Assembly (NCBI RefSeq): GCF_029227915.1
Contig: NC_079878.1
Span: 5,394,001 to 5,458,000, forward strand
Source: Hydractinia symbiolongicarpus
Lineage: Eukaryota > Cnidaria > Hydrozoa > Anthoathecata > Hydractiniidae
Reading direction: 5' to 3'
Length of the DNA stretch: 64,000 nt
The position numbers were made by a program, and so were the translations under genes. How positions within the stretch are numbered: the first letter of the stretch is position 1; each line of letters starts with the position of its first letter. Shown piece after piece: positions 47,067 to 60,900 of the stretch. The notes beneath the pieces are model-generated. The model was not told the origin of the DNA. It saw only the letters and a program-made list of their open reading frames with translations, and searched no databases.

Positions 47067-50000
47067 TCATGGATCAATCTTGAAGCAGGAAGAACAACAA
47101 TTAATCAACATCCATTTCTTGTTTTTTTTACATTCTCCCACTGATGCCCAACTCTTGCATTTCTCGTGTTTGTCGTCTTTACCTAATTCAAAAAAAAATG
47201 TTTTGCAGTCAAAATTGCACTCATTGATGGACCTACAATTTTCGCCCTTTTTCAATTCTTCCCTCACCTAACTTCAAGATTCAAGACCAAACTCTGTTTT
47301 GACTCTAACACTGACTATGGAGGAAGGGCGCAGGGGGGACTTGTCTATGATAACAATAGAAAAACGACCATGACAATAAAAAATGTAATAATAGCACTTA
47401 CACGTAGGCTTATTGTTACACGACGAACAACAATATGTTTTCATAAAATCTTTGTATGTATCTGTCGTACACAGATCTGATTTCGACCAATAATAACAAC
47501 CATCTTTTGAGTCAGTACATGTTTCTTTTGCGTTCACGTATTCAGGTTCTAACAATTTAAAACATGTGTGGAATGACAGGTTTGAGCAGGCGTTAACTAG
47601 CGCAATTTTACATTTAATTTTACCAATCCATTGGTTGATCTTTAGATTTTTTATTCACACACAACCAAAAATATCTCCTCACCCTCCAAATATATCTCCT
47701 CACCCTCCAAAAATAGCCTGGCAATAGAGGCAAGTTCTAAAATTTACATATTTTAAGATGCCAAAAAATGTGTTGCAAACTTGAAAACTGTCCTAGGTAT
47801 ATTTTTTACTATAGTTGCTCAGAAGTTACCGAAGTTGAAATTAACATTCTGTTTCGTGGCGATTTTAACATATAGAATTCATTTTGCACTACAAAACATA
47901 TCTTGAAGCGTAAGTCCTTGAAGATACTTACTGTTGCAGGTGGCGCAACATCCTCCTAGCATTGTACGGAATTGTGTTTTTGAGTTGCATTTGGAAGCCA
48001 TTTGTTGACAATCTTTTCTCACATCGGTACATCCTAAAAATAGACGCGAAAACAATCTTTTCTTTAAAAGAAAAGTTAAACATACTCTTAAAGCGTATAC
48101 GAAACAATTCAATGCGTACCTGTTAATCCTACTTGGCAAGCGTTATGATCAAAGAAAATGTCATCAATGGCGACTTCTGATGTAAACTTTTCCTGGAACT
48201 TAACTTCGAAAACAAACTTAAAGTAAAAAAAGAGGGGGATATATCATCGAAATAATTTTGAAACAGGAAGAAACGAGACGCGCAGTGGCAGAAAATTCAA
48301 TATAGAATCCACTCGTAGTAAAGCTTTTAAGATATATCCATTTATTCGAAATATTCACAGACGGGACACTGGATTGTAGAATATGAATGACATGGACATT
48401 GAATTAAAATTTAAAGGATACAATCACCCACCTGGAATGGTGCTACCAAACCTTTTACATTGATGGAATGTCGTCTCCAATAGTTACCATGATGCCCTCC
48501 GATTTTAAAGGGTAGATTGATTCGATTGTTCTTATTGTCTTTTATAAAAACACTTAAAGCTTGCGTTGGATGAAGATGCGCCCCATTTAACATGTAATGA
48601 AAAGAAATGCACTTTGGTCCACTGAAGCTACTGATCAACGGACTCCACAGTTGTTTAATGGTTCCTGATCCTAGCACCCAAACAGATTTTCCACTAGCAG
48701 ACGCGTAAAAACCTATGACATAATAAGATAGGAAATGAAAGTTGATGAGATCAATGGTAATATGTTGTATTTACAGTGTGCAATATTTCCCTTTTTACCC
48801 CATCCTATGACATCAATTTTGCATGCTTGCTACCAAATCCTTACACAAATTACAGAACAAAATATTTTCACAATTTCATGCTAAAGTTATAAAAACGGTT
48901 ATATAGCAACGTTTCCAAAGACATTTTGTTAACCTGATAAAAACATCATCTTTTTGTGAACAAATTTTACGCCTTTATATCGCATTCACTCTTACTTTTA
49001 TAAGAACTTCCTCGTATTTCTGAAGTGTGATCTTTGAATGGTCCATCACGCCATCCACTTGTCTGTTTCAACGCAAAACCTTTTGATGTCCACTGACCCC
49101 AGTTGGAGCTGTCAAAGTCATTATCACCAGGAAAAGCTAAAGGAATGGAGGGAAAAAAGTGAAGAATATGTTAATGGTTTCTATTAAGAGAAATGAAATA
49201 TCTTTGTTTTCTTTAAGTAAGCACTATGTTGCTTTGACTGATCAACCAACATCTTTTTAAGTCAAAGTGTAATGAACAACACTTTTAACTCCCTTTGATT
49301 GTGCACCGCCACCCCCCCCTTAATTTCCCAAACTAGAACAGGTGCCAGCGTTCTCATTAAAAATACAGTTTTAAAATGCTTTCTCATCGGCTTGTGTCCT
49401 AATTTTATACAATCTTACTTTTCATTCAAAATTTTTTAAAAATGTGTAGATTTCAAACCTCTTCCACATCTCTTGTTGCGACACAATTTCATGTTCTTGT
49501 CAGCTCCAACACATTTCTTTCCAGTAGCAGATGGAACAGGGTTGTCACATTTCCGATATCTTTCTTGTCTTCCCCAGCCACAGCTTCCCGAACATTTAGA
49601 ATACTCTCCCCAGCGTCCCCAGTTACCATCTTTGCGATGTTTGTCAGCTGTAAAGAAATATATTGTAAAAACACAGTGGACTCTCAAGACAGAGTTTGTA
49701 ATAAATTTAAGCTGACAAGGCAGTCTGCACTAATCAACTAGTTATATCTTCGCCTTGAAAAATAAAATAAACGTAACCAGACATAGTCATCTCAACGAAA
49801 CAGGAACCGCGATTGATGGCTGAGAACAAGACCTAAAGAGTCCATGTTTGGTACCGTTTGGTAGCCTGGTTTGCCCTGCGGAGCACTCTCAAGACAATCT
49901 AGTCCTTAGAATATTTCCGGGACCCACCCTTTAAGGGTTAACCTATATTTTCAAATTAAATTATAGTTAAATTCCACACGGAGGTTACATTAAACATGAT

Positions 50001-53000
50001 CTTTGTGTTTATTAAAACTCTTCAGAAGTATTTTTATTGACTGCAGTTTAATAAGTAGAAGAATGATCACAATACTTTCACATTCTGATCATATTACCTT
50101 CACATTCTGATGCAGTACATTCCTGCACCTGTTCTTGCACTCCGTATTGATCAACACCAGGACATTCCTTCACATCCGTTGACACACATATACGGACTTT
50201 AGCCTTCAAACACCTCTTTTTGTCATTGACAATACATGGTGACCATTCTGTCCACTTTCCCCATCCTTTTTTTACTGTAAATAACAAAAATATATCATCA
50301 TCGGTTATTGGTTAATCTATAGAAATATAAATCGCGACATGCAGATAGCGTTTAGACATCAACGGCAGGTTGTAGACCTTTTTCACCATTAGACCACATT
50401 TCCGATTCCTATTTCGGTCGCATTGCGGACAAAAGGAAATCAATCATTTTGAATATACCCTGTTCAGTTTTCAGTGTGAGGAGACAGTTGAAATTAACAC
50501 TTAAACAATATAGACAGATAGAACGAGTAACACAGGAATATAATTAATTATTCTATTCTTTCACGCAAGATTATAGTGACCCATAGCAAAACGTAATATA
50601 TTTTGAAACTATATCTCAAAGAAAAGCATATATCAAACTTACTGTCGCATTGATAAAGACGATTCAGTTCAGTTACATCAATAGTCGACATAAAGTTACT
50701 TCCCAGGCGAATGTTCGGATCAAACTTTGCTTCGATCGTGTTACCAGTGACACCAGGTTTAATGAAAGCATCCTTCACATAGTGCATGATGCTGTGATAG
50801 TCATAAGGTGTTCCATATGCGTCAAATTCATAAATCAAATTCTTTGAAAAATTGGGTAGCTTTCCTAAAAGTAAATTTGGTTAAAAACAATACAAAAAAA
50901 TTATAAATTAAACATGGCGAGGTCAAGGTCTGTATTTTACATCTCCTTGCTTTAACACGTAAAATGATGTTGTTCAATGATTTCATATGATTTTTTCAAG
51001 CGAGTGCAATCTTCATTCTCTATAAATTTTCATCAGTTAAGAGCAAGCTGTTAAATATTACGTACTTACTTGATAAAATTCTGTCTTTATAAATCTTTAC
51101 GAAGGAATCTCTGTCTTCTCTCTTTTGTTCATGATAAAACCCTGCAAAAGAAAGCATATTGACCAAGTTCGTGTTGAAATACAAATAAATCTGTATGAAC
51201 CCTACATAGCTAATATAAGCCCTAAGGGACATTAAATTTCAGAGTTTACCATAACGTGGCGGATTTTGGGGTGGAGAGGGGGCGGGAAACGTTGCTAACC
51301 CCGTAGAAAATTTAAAACGAAAACAAAACAATTACATCAGCTAAAAAGAAAGAATAACTTACACCCACATCGAGCCATAAAGCAAAACATTCCAATTAAT
51401 AAAATAAACAAGACGTGGTTACAAAGCGGTGTTTATTGGTTGTTATTGGAAGGCGTAATTATTGAAGGCCGTTACAATTGAAGGGCGTAATGATTGTATG
51501 ACGGCATTTATTAGTATACTGCGCATAATTATGATATCATTTTTCTATGGACGAAATGTTTTAGACAGCGGTATTTAAGGGTGGCGTATAAAATCGAAGA
51601 TACAGTAGTTTTTTTAGAGCATGTTCTTAAAATTATTTAAAAAGTCAGTTTTTGTGTAGAACTTGGTAGCTAATTATAGATTATTTATCTAGTAACAAAA
51701 TCGGATTTTGTTACATATAGACATACCCAATGCATGGAGTGTCTCATGAAGAACAATAGAATGTCGAACACACAATGGAGCAAGTGAGATACTTCTTGGC
51801 TGGTTCTTTTCAAAGTATCTGCGACCAACACCGGAGTAGCAGCTATGATATGAACAAATACACAACAGAAATTCAGTCATTTTGTTTGCAATTCGTGGTC
51901 GAAGTTTTCTCAGGAAAACATGAGACCAAATGCTTTGTTGGCATTTTAATTTCTGTTTTGAGTTTACACATATGCCTAAGTGATTTTAACGTTTTTGAAA
52001 AATAAAGTAAAAATGTTACAAATAGTTTGATAAAATATAAAAATTAATTAACATTGCTTGGAAACATATTTTCCAACAAAAGATTGTATCATTTCTTACC
52101 CGCTTCCAACATAATACTTTATCCAGTAAACGTCTGAAGATATTTTCTCGCGAAAACTTAAACACGAAACGGAAGATATTGTCTTTAGAGCTTGTTCGAT
52201 GACATTCCTGCTTCCACCTACAAGTAAAATTGCGTACGAAGGATGTTGTTAAAGATCTTCAAGCTTATTTGAGAAGTGTAGGCCAACTTTTCAGTAGGCG
52301 AAAAATTCAAATCAAGGGTTGTAGCAGATTGATAATAAAAATAAAAAAAACCCGTGTCTAAATTTGGATGTAAACTATAATGTACCAAATAATTCCAAAA
52401 AATTAGAATCTTAATGTATTTTTTTCACAGCCACGACAAAACCGAGGGAGGAGACACCCGGTCAACTTTTTTAAAAGAGCTTTGAAAACATGATTATTTT
52501 GGTCAGTCGAAAGGTCTAAAATTTTCTAACACAACTTTAAACGTTGTGGCGCTTCCTTAGACATCGTTCACAAACAGTAGTTGTATTTGATTACTGCACA
52601 AAAATTTCAGTTCAATAATATTATATGTTAAGTATAAGTTTCTTACTGTTTCTTAGATTACCAGTAATCTCATAGGGTACAATCCTACCCATCCATAGCT
52701 TTCGATGCCAGTTAAATACTGCTCCCCATCTTGGAGCTGGTGCTGGTATTGTATCTTTTAAAATATCACCTTCAACGATGCTCGATTCATCTAAGAATAA
52801 CAATAGGATAGGTAAAGTAGCTATGAATTTAGCTGCGTTTTTACAGTAAATTTTTTTAGTACTGTTACCGCATATAGCATTTGACATTTAAGTTCACTTA
52901 AGTTAATAGAATGTGAAGATCTTGCAATAAAAGAGCAAAGAATAAGATTCTTACCATTTGAAGGTCCTCCAAATAGCCTTTTATTATGGTTCTTTGCTTT

Positions 53001-53188
53001 GGTTGATTCATTATTTGCTTTTTCAATGATGTCCCATATATTAACTGAAAAGAATACATAAAAATACCATATGTTTTTCTTGTAACACCTGTTTTAAGAA
53101 ACTCTTTTTAAAACTTGTACACGACAAACGTACCTGCAATCAAGCTTTGTATAAAGCAACACCAAACAAGAACTATCGTAGATTTCAT
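47067..53188 (-). CDS. Secreted astacin metalloprotease with two TSP1, a MAM and three ShKT domains
   Basis: M12A zinc protease, probably acting on extracellular matrix or signalling proteins. Minus-strand exons: 53188-53134, 53044-52955, 52790-52647, 52217-52100, 51842-51727, 51141-51070, 50864-50643, 50274-50098, 49647-49459, 49136-48996, 48712-48432, 48216-48120, 48033-47932, 47548 to about 47404, and about 47262-47067, for ~714 aa. In order: a signal peptide; a propeptide with VEGDI (the aspartate-switch position); zinc site HETLHALGFYHEQKRED; Met-turn SIMHY; TSP1-like WGKWTEWSPC; TSP1 WGRWGEYSKCSGSCGWG; a MAM-type region with NYWRRHS and VAIDDIFFD; then three six-Cys ShKT modules. The last junction is uncertain: a strong GTAAGT donor at 47401 breaks the frame, whereas GTGTAA two bases earlier keeps it. 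Exon 9 uses a weak GTTTGA donor. Confidence 0.88.
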
Positions 53189-56100
53189 TCTTATACTAAA
53201 ATTATAAAAAAACATATGTTATATTCTGGACGCAAAGCCCTTACACCATCCTCTTCCTAAAAACACACTCTTTACATTTATGACTTTAAGTTGTAATGCT
53301 TTTATTGTGTCAAGCTAAACTGGTAGCTAAATCGTGATTATGTAAACCGTTTCGTGCAGCAGAGAACACGAAACAAAATCCCGTACACCGCTGCTAAAAC
53401 ACTGTGTGATAACATCATAAGAAAATAAGAAGGAAAAATGTGCTCAAGGATAATTCCTCCTCCATTTCTTTGTTTTCTTTCACATGGAATAGTGTAAATC
53501 ATATGAATTCTAAAAGCGATCTCAACTCATTAAAATGGAAATTTGAAATCACGACACCCGAGTACAGGGACTGAAAGTTATGCAGATAGAAAATTCTGAA
53601 AATTAGGAATACATTAAGAATTCCGCCGAAAGTGAATACAGCCATAACGTTTTGAAAACAGCCACTACATAATCGTAGTCTTTTGGAATTCCACTGCAAC
53701 TATTGACTTCAGATATTATATCTTTAGATATTACTTGTTGTCTGTCTGTTCAACATGATTGCATGTAGTTTTATTTCCGACCACCTGCAGGGTGATTTAA
53801 TTATTTTGTTCTAACTGGCGATCAAGGATGCACGAAAAAGCGTTGGGAGTAATATGTATGGCGGGCGAAAACCCGATAACGAATAGCCAACGACTTTTTT
53901 CTTGTTGCTGTAAGTAAAATTCACTGGAAATGTAATATTTTTGGAATTAAAATAATATGTAATGAGGCTGTACTTAATTTGCTCTATCATAACTCGTTTA
54001 GAATATATCGCGATCGCAAACATTAAGAAACACAGAGCTTACATTAAAAATATTTAACCTTTAAACTCCAAGGAACGGAAATTAGCGTCGCAACAGGGGC
54101 AAAATGCCAAAGTGCTGTCTAATAGCCATAACTCGTACTTATTTTACTTTGAGATGTTATTTTTTGGTCCATACGAAAGAAAATTCAACTGTCCAGCCGG
54201 CAATGCTCAGGTGCACCAACATTGAGGTAGCAGGTGGACAGATATCGATTGTCTGCAAAAAACAATAAAATTTTTTTTTAATTTTCAAAAAACGGCTGTG
54301 TAGTTTAGAGGTGAAAGTGTCGGATTATGCATAAGCCAGGTTAACAAAATGAATTCACGTCCAGCTTTTATGCAATGTGTATATGGTGATAATATAACGT
54401 ACGATAAGAGAAATATTTTTAAAGGCATGTTTATATTCACGGACAATGCAAAATAAAACTACTTTCTGTGATAAGGACCACACACAAAAACATAATATTA
54501 TTGACAGGAAATATCCAACGTTATTTTGACGAAAATGAAAGTTCGGGGCGGACAAAATAACAGAAAGAAAATTATATTTAAATTAAATATTAACAAAAAA
54601 CGTTATGTTCCGGCAGGTAAATATTATCGTCTGGATCAGGTGAAAATTTATTTCTACGTGCTAAAGTAGCAACCATATCAATTATACGTACTAAAGTAAC
54701 TTCCAGCTTAATGACCTAGACTCGATTGACTGAATGATAACGACAAACAAACTCCCATTTAAGATCAGGCAAATAAATGCGATCACAGGTATGAGAAGAT
54801 CCTTTTTTCTCACAAATCTTATATACTGCAATTCGAGCTAAACCTTGCCTCACTCTGTCCATTTTTCTTGGAAATTCACAATAGACTAAATCTATACATC
54901 TTATAAGCATTAAAAGCAAGAAAAAAGCTTGATGTTACAGTAAAAACATCTTTTATTTTTGATCCACTATTCCATGCCTAAATTTCAAGGCATGATAAAC
55001 AGTATAAAATTAACCAATCAAATTTATTAAAAAATTAGATATCCGTTCCGTCGGATGGTCGGTTAGCTAAGTTATTCTTTATTTTTAAAAATATACCCTC
55101 GCCTCCTTTATCGTTTTTAGCTTATCTTTCAGGGAAAAATGGAAATTTTTATAGTCAATACGCCTTGTTCTAGAACAAAAATTTGAAATCTTAACTTAAT
55201 TACTACAGCGTCCTATCCTATTGTTTCAAATAGAGAGGATATTTACTAAAAAAATAGTGCAAACTTTTTGGTGTAAAAACGCCGAACCAAAACCCATTCC
55301 AACTACTTCCAAAGTAGGAAAACTTAATTTTTCTCTGAATCGCCAATATGACAAAAAAGCGAAAGAGACATAGCATTAGAAATTCCTAGCATACAAAATT
55401 GTTAACTGATTGGGATGTTATTTGAATAAAATTGTATGTATGACGTCATCCAAGTCAATATGACGTCATCATATATTTCAGAAATTGAAAGTATTGGTAA
55501 ATTAAAGTAAAAATAGTGTCATACAATACCATACACCATATTTCGTTGTCTGTGTGTACAATATAAGTAATAGCAAGTTGGAAGTTATATACTTACGTTA
55601 ACGTTGAAATGTCTTTTGTTTAACAATCTATACCCAACAATAATATTTTTTTCAAAAACATCTTTAATATTTTCGTAGCACGTATTTAAGATTTAAAGCC
55701 TCGCAGCTTCTTCATAGTATTCACACACGACGCGAGTGTACAAGGAGAAACCATTTCGATGATTGCATGAAAGATATTTATAAAAATGATCAGATGAGTA
55801 TTATTGTCTATTTTTACATTTTTCATAGTTGCGTCATTTTTTATTTTTTATTTGTTCGTGTGTTTGTTTGTTTGTCTGTGTTCTACAAGGGGCGCTTGTC
55901 AAAACAGTTTTGTTGATTTTTAATACTGGTAAATTTGAATTTCCCATCGAAAGAATTTTAAGGTATCGATTGCAGGTTATATAATTCTAATTTTAAAAAT
56001 AAATCTTCCAAAGAATGCCGCTTGACTTTCAAAGAAAGACTTTTTATTATTACGTGAATATTCATCCAATATAAACATACCTTCACATCTTTGCAGTGCA

Positions 56101-57906
56101 CTATCTTTCAGTTAACACTAAGGTGTAACCTGTATCACACCAAGCATGTCGAAAAAAACACTTAAGTTGCATTAGAAGTCCTTTTCGGCTTGTCATTTTA
56201 AACCTCCCCACTACATTGACGAGAAATGTCAACATCATATTGTCAATTGTCTTATGTCTGAGGTTAACGCTTACTGAAATATATACAACATTTTTCAAAC
56301 TTATATATTTTCAATTTATGCCGACACAACCTTCAAACAATACAATAAAACCTCAACCCGTTCCCAGACATCATTGACTTGCTACATTGATAGGATATAG
56401 AGCTTGGGTACTAGGTTCAATCTTTTCTAATTTCTTACGCTTGTTTCGAAACTCTTGAGTACTAAGTAGTAGCACACACGTAGCTAAACTGATGTTATTA
56501 TACTTTGTCACTAATTAAAAAAAAGTTAACCTATGACGAAGTCAGGTCGCGAATGAGTTTGAAACAATGAGAACTTATGCATTTTTTTAGGGACGTTAGA
56601 CCACAGCCTATAGAGCATATCTATCAACAATGCGTATCACGTTTTACAAAGTCCAATCACCCACTTTTCTTTCCATCCTTATGTAAATTTAATTTATCTG
56701 TATGTGGTTTGAATTTGTGGTTTCAATTCACGACGACTATCCGACGACTAACCGACGACTGACCAACGACACTATGTAGCTTAGCAACGCAAGAGTTAAA
56801 GGCGAGCCAAAAACTTAACTATTGCAAACTAACCGCGCTGATTAATTGATTAATAAATTATTACCTGGGAGGGGTAAAGTTATATTGTACTTCTCTCTTC
56901 ACAGTTGATAGTAAATATTCTTTGGACTGGACACCAAAAAGCCTGTCTCATTGGAAACAACTGATAAACCTTTAAAAAATTTTACACTCCCATTTTCATA
57001 AAAACATCGTTTTTCTTATTTACATACCAAATATTTCAGAATAAGATTAAACTTTTAATAACATGTAATGTTAAGAAAGAAATATGCACAAGGTCATCTG
57101 AGATTTTATTGTCATCACCTTTCAGTTGACTGTCCTGTATATAAACACAATAAGTTTATTCTATTGCTACAAAAACAGGAATAGAAATATTTCTTTGTAA
57201 CACGTTTAGAGTATTAGTGAGACAAGATTTTAATTACTTCACTGTTTGAAGGTCGTTTCATTCTTTAATATCAGAAAAGCGTCTCAGAAAGGCTTGTAAT
57301 ATTTAGAAAATACAGAAGAAAAATTTAGGAAAAAGTTGTATCAGTTTTTTTTTAGCTAATAAGAAGGTTGTTGTGCATTTAAGATCAGTGGAGTTGCTGT
57401 TAAATAAGTACTTTTCTGGATTACTGTTCTGCTTTTTTGTCATATACTTTTTGGGTATTTAATGCACCGCTTAGTTCTTTTGTGTTAAAGGATGAGTCCA
57501 CATTAATTACGACATATATCGTGGTAAAAAAATGTCTAATGTTCACATACATCAAGTAACCGCCATATTGAATTAAATTTCATGGTAGAAAATACGTTTT
57601 AATTTTCGGTCACGATATCACTATACACGCTTCTTTCATAAGAATATCAAAATTTTAACCAGGTTGGTCATTAATCTTTTTATTCTATTGTTCTGTATAC
57701 CTATAGTATTTGATGTAAAACCCCAGTCTGATATTAGCTATTATAAAGATATTCTTATACAAAAACGCGGATATCAATAAAGCCCAACCGTCCCAATCTT
57801 AAGCATGAGAACCATTAGTTTGGGTAGACAGGAAATAATTTTGATCAGGAGCATTTATAAATGTAATAATGTAATAATATTATATATTGACAAACAAGAA
57901 AGGACA
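53189..57906. promoter_or_regulatory. Shared 4.7-kb spacer between head-to-head astacin genes
   Basis: Both start codons point outward, so the promoters of both proteases must lie here or in 5'-UTR introns. A tRNA-like stretch (GTAGTTTAGAGGTGAAAG) lies near 54300, and a possible orphan exon at 54716-54899. There is no confident gene. I could not identify TATA or initiator elements with certainty. Confidence 0.45.
54716..54899 (-). other. Possible orphan exon or gene fragment
   Basis: Minus strand: a pyrimidine-rich CTTGCTTTTAATGCTTATAAG acceptor is followed by 61 open codons and a stop. The peptide has spaced cysteines (CIDLVYCEF, VYKICEKKGS, SHTCDRIYLP, WEFVCRYHS) and no low-complexity bias. 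I do not recognise it, and no linked upstream exon was found. It may be the last exon of a small secreted protein gene, or a fragment. Confidence 0.25.
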
Positions 57907-60900
57907 ATGAATATTCTTATAAAACTGATGTTGCTGGTGAGCTGTTTTCAGCAGATATTCACCTGTAAGTTGTCTTTTTGCTATATTTATTTATTTACTA
58001 GTCGGATGCCCGTGGAAAATCCACGGGTTTGCCCGATCTTTTTACACCGCATAGCGTGCATCTCGCTACTTTCGGTACCATTTTGCGTGACAGACGGACA
58101 GACGTATACGGGTATTATAATATAGACTAGTCGTTAACCCGTGAAAAAAATCCACGGGGTCGCACGTCGCGTTCGCTCGTCTTAAATTAACCAGTTGCAA
58201 CAAAGTGGATAAATATATATCGCATTTGATATTCGTGCGCATTTTAAAAATTTCGTGTTTCTGTTACGGGACGCCGCTTTCGCAGACACACAGACAGACG
58301 ACGGCTATTATTAAAGAGATTTATTTTTCGTTATTGTATTATTTCGTTGTCTTTTATACATTCCCCTTATACAATAAAAGTAAAACAACGCTAAAACCTC
58401 CAGCGGAAGTTTTAGCGTTTCACTTTTTAATCTCTTTAAAATTGTTCTAGATTGTTTTTTTCTATATTTTTTTTCTTTGACATCAAAAGATTCTACGATT
58501 CTATTATATCACTTGCTACAAGCCATGAAAAGCAATTTTTTGTCTCCTAGCATTACTGGATTCCAAAAAATTAATAAAAAAATATTTGCTCCCACGGTAA
58601 TTGGTACTTTTCATCACGGTCGATACTGGACTACACTGTCATGCTGATTTCTTGGGGTTGCCCCGTACTTCATGAAACAGAAAATGCAAAAAGCTGCGAT
58701 AGTCGACTCTCATGAATTACATTTTCATATATTGACTACCAAGTACTTCTTTCAAATTTTAGCATCTTCTAGTTGCCATATGTTTCGCTCCCTTTTTAGT
58801 TGATATGTGGGAAATTATTGAGAAGGAAAACAGAGGCGATGCAACCAAGAATCGAACAAAAGGACGTTTTGGAGGACCGCAATACGGTAAAAACGGTGTT
58901 TTCTTAATGTAATAGATATTGACAATTATTGTTGTGACGAGTAATGTATCGTTTTCCCCGAGTCCAATTGTGACTAATTTTATATTTTACTATTTTTATA
59001 ATAAAATTGTAACACATAATATTTTTCATGCATGAATTTCAGCCGAATCAAAAATCATTGATGGTGATATCATAAGAGAGGTTAAACTGGCAGCTCCTAC
59101 TACTGGATTGTGGCCTCTGTTTTCATGGCACAAACGACTGTGGATGAAGAGAGAAATTCCTTACTTAATCACTGGTTCTTTGACACAAGGTACATTAGAC
59201 TCTGAGAAATATATTTTCAATGAAAGCAGAATTACATTTTCTTCTTCTTTTCTTAAGTTGATAAGACAAAGAAGATTAAAGACTCTTTAAAGAAAATATC
59301 AGATGTCACTTGTTTACGGTTCAGACCCAAACAATCATCGGATAAACATTGGCTACAATACTATGCAGGGCGTGGGTGAGATATTTAACTGTCTTTTCGA
59401 TAAGTGAGAACCAGCCTTTACTATGAGGATTATTTCCGGTATATATCTAGCTTCTAAAAGGTATATTAGTCGGAAATAAAGCAAAATGGAATCTGACACC
59501 ATAAATAGTCTTCAACCACCAGAACAGCTTTTTGTAGGGATAAAGATATATACATGGAACAATTGATATTACTATGCCGAACATAATTTTAGTTTTCAAC
59601 CGTTTAAATTTTTTCAACATTTTAATTTTGAATTGAGAACAGTTCGGAATAAAATGGTATTTGAATAGCAAAATATCAAGGTTTTTCCATTATATTTCTT
59701 CTTATCTACCACTATATTCTATCCAAATCATATTTCCCCGTAGAAATCAAACGAAAAAAAAAAAAGGCAAACTGCGCTCTCATTATACGAAGTTTTATTG
59801 TATCTCATGTCATACAAAAAACAAGTCATATATATTTTTGGGTAATAGGGACCTATTTTTATATGAAATTTACGAAAATTATTCCGTAATATTCTAAGGT
59901 GTGCATCTGGCATTGGAAGAAAATATTTTAAAGACTATAAACCAACAGAAATAACACTTGGTACGAACTGCGTCCATCCATCCATCATTGTACATGAAAC
60001 ACTTCACGCTTTGGGTAAACTAACTTGCGTTTGTTTTTGTTAATATTGTTGTAGTTGTCATTAATTTATAACAGCATGTATTCTCAAAAACAATCATTTT
60101 GAACCATAATAAGCTATCTTGTCATTCAATTATTTCTCTTTTTACTATTTAAATAAAAATATTATTTTCAGGCTTTCCACACGAGCAATCACGCTATGAT
60201 CGGGATTCTTTCGTGAAAATATACGACAGCAGGATTTTAAATAGTAAGTTACAGGGAAGCATATTTTTGCATGTTTTTTTTAGAGTATTAGCTATACGTT
60301 GATAAAAATAAAGGATTCAGAATATTTAAGAGCAGAGTAATATGCTAGACCTTACATTGACAGAGAATTCTGACTACAAGTTCAATCCTCTGTTATTTAT
60401 CTTTCGTTTGTATAGTGTTTAAAAACAACTTTGAGAAGAATGATCTTTATGAGATTGACACTCAAGGAACTCCTTATGATTATCACAGTATTATGCATTA
60501 TTCAAAAAGAAGCTTTGCAAGGTATCCTACAGGGAATACAATCGAAGCTAAATTTGATCCAAACATGAAGCTTGGTGGTGGCCAGTTATCTCCAATTGAT
60601 ATCACTGAAATCAATCGTCTGTATCAGTGCGATGGTAAGTGAGCCAAAGAATGTGTCATAACAAGTTCTAGGATTTATAGAATTTCTTGCATACGATCTT
60701 GTGAGATCTTTCATCAAGCCTCTTGTCATCTATTTCTTCGTTCTTGTACCTGTAGTTGTAAACCTTAAAGATGTCTCGACAACTCTCTAGGCCTTTCCAA
60801 TTCGATAACATTTCATGGTTAAATTAAAGCAATTTTAAATTGTCTTTCGATTTATCTTAGCAGAACTTAGTGTAATTTGTACGGTAAAATAAAGAATCGT

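Noticed and set aside
54295-54350. tRNA-like stretch with GTAGTTTAGAGGTGAAAG
   Set aside because: No paired acceptor stem or clear B box was found. It is probably a SINE relic, not a functional tRNA.
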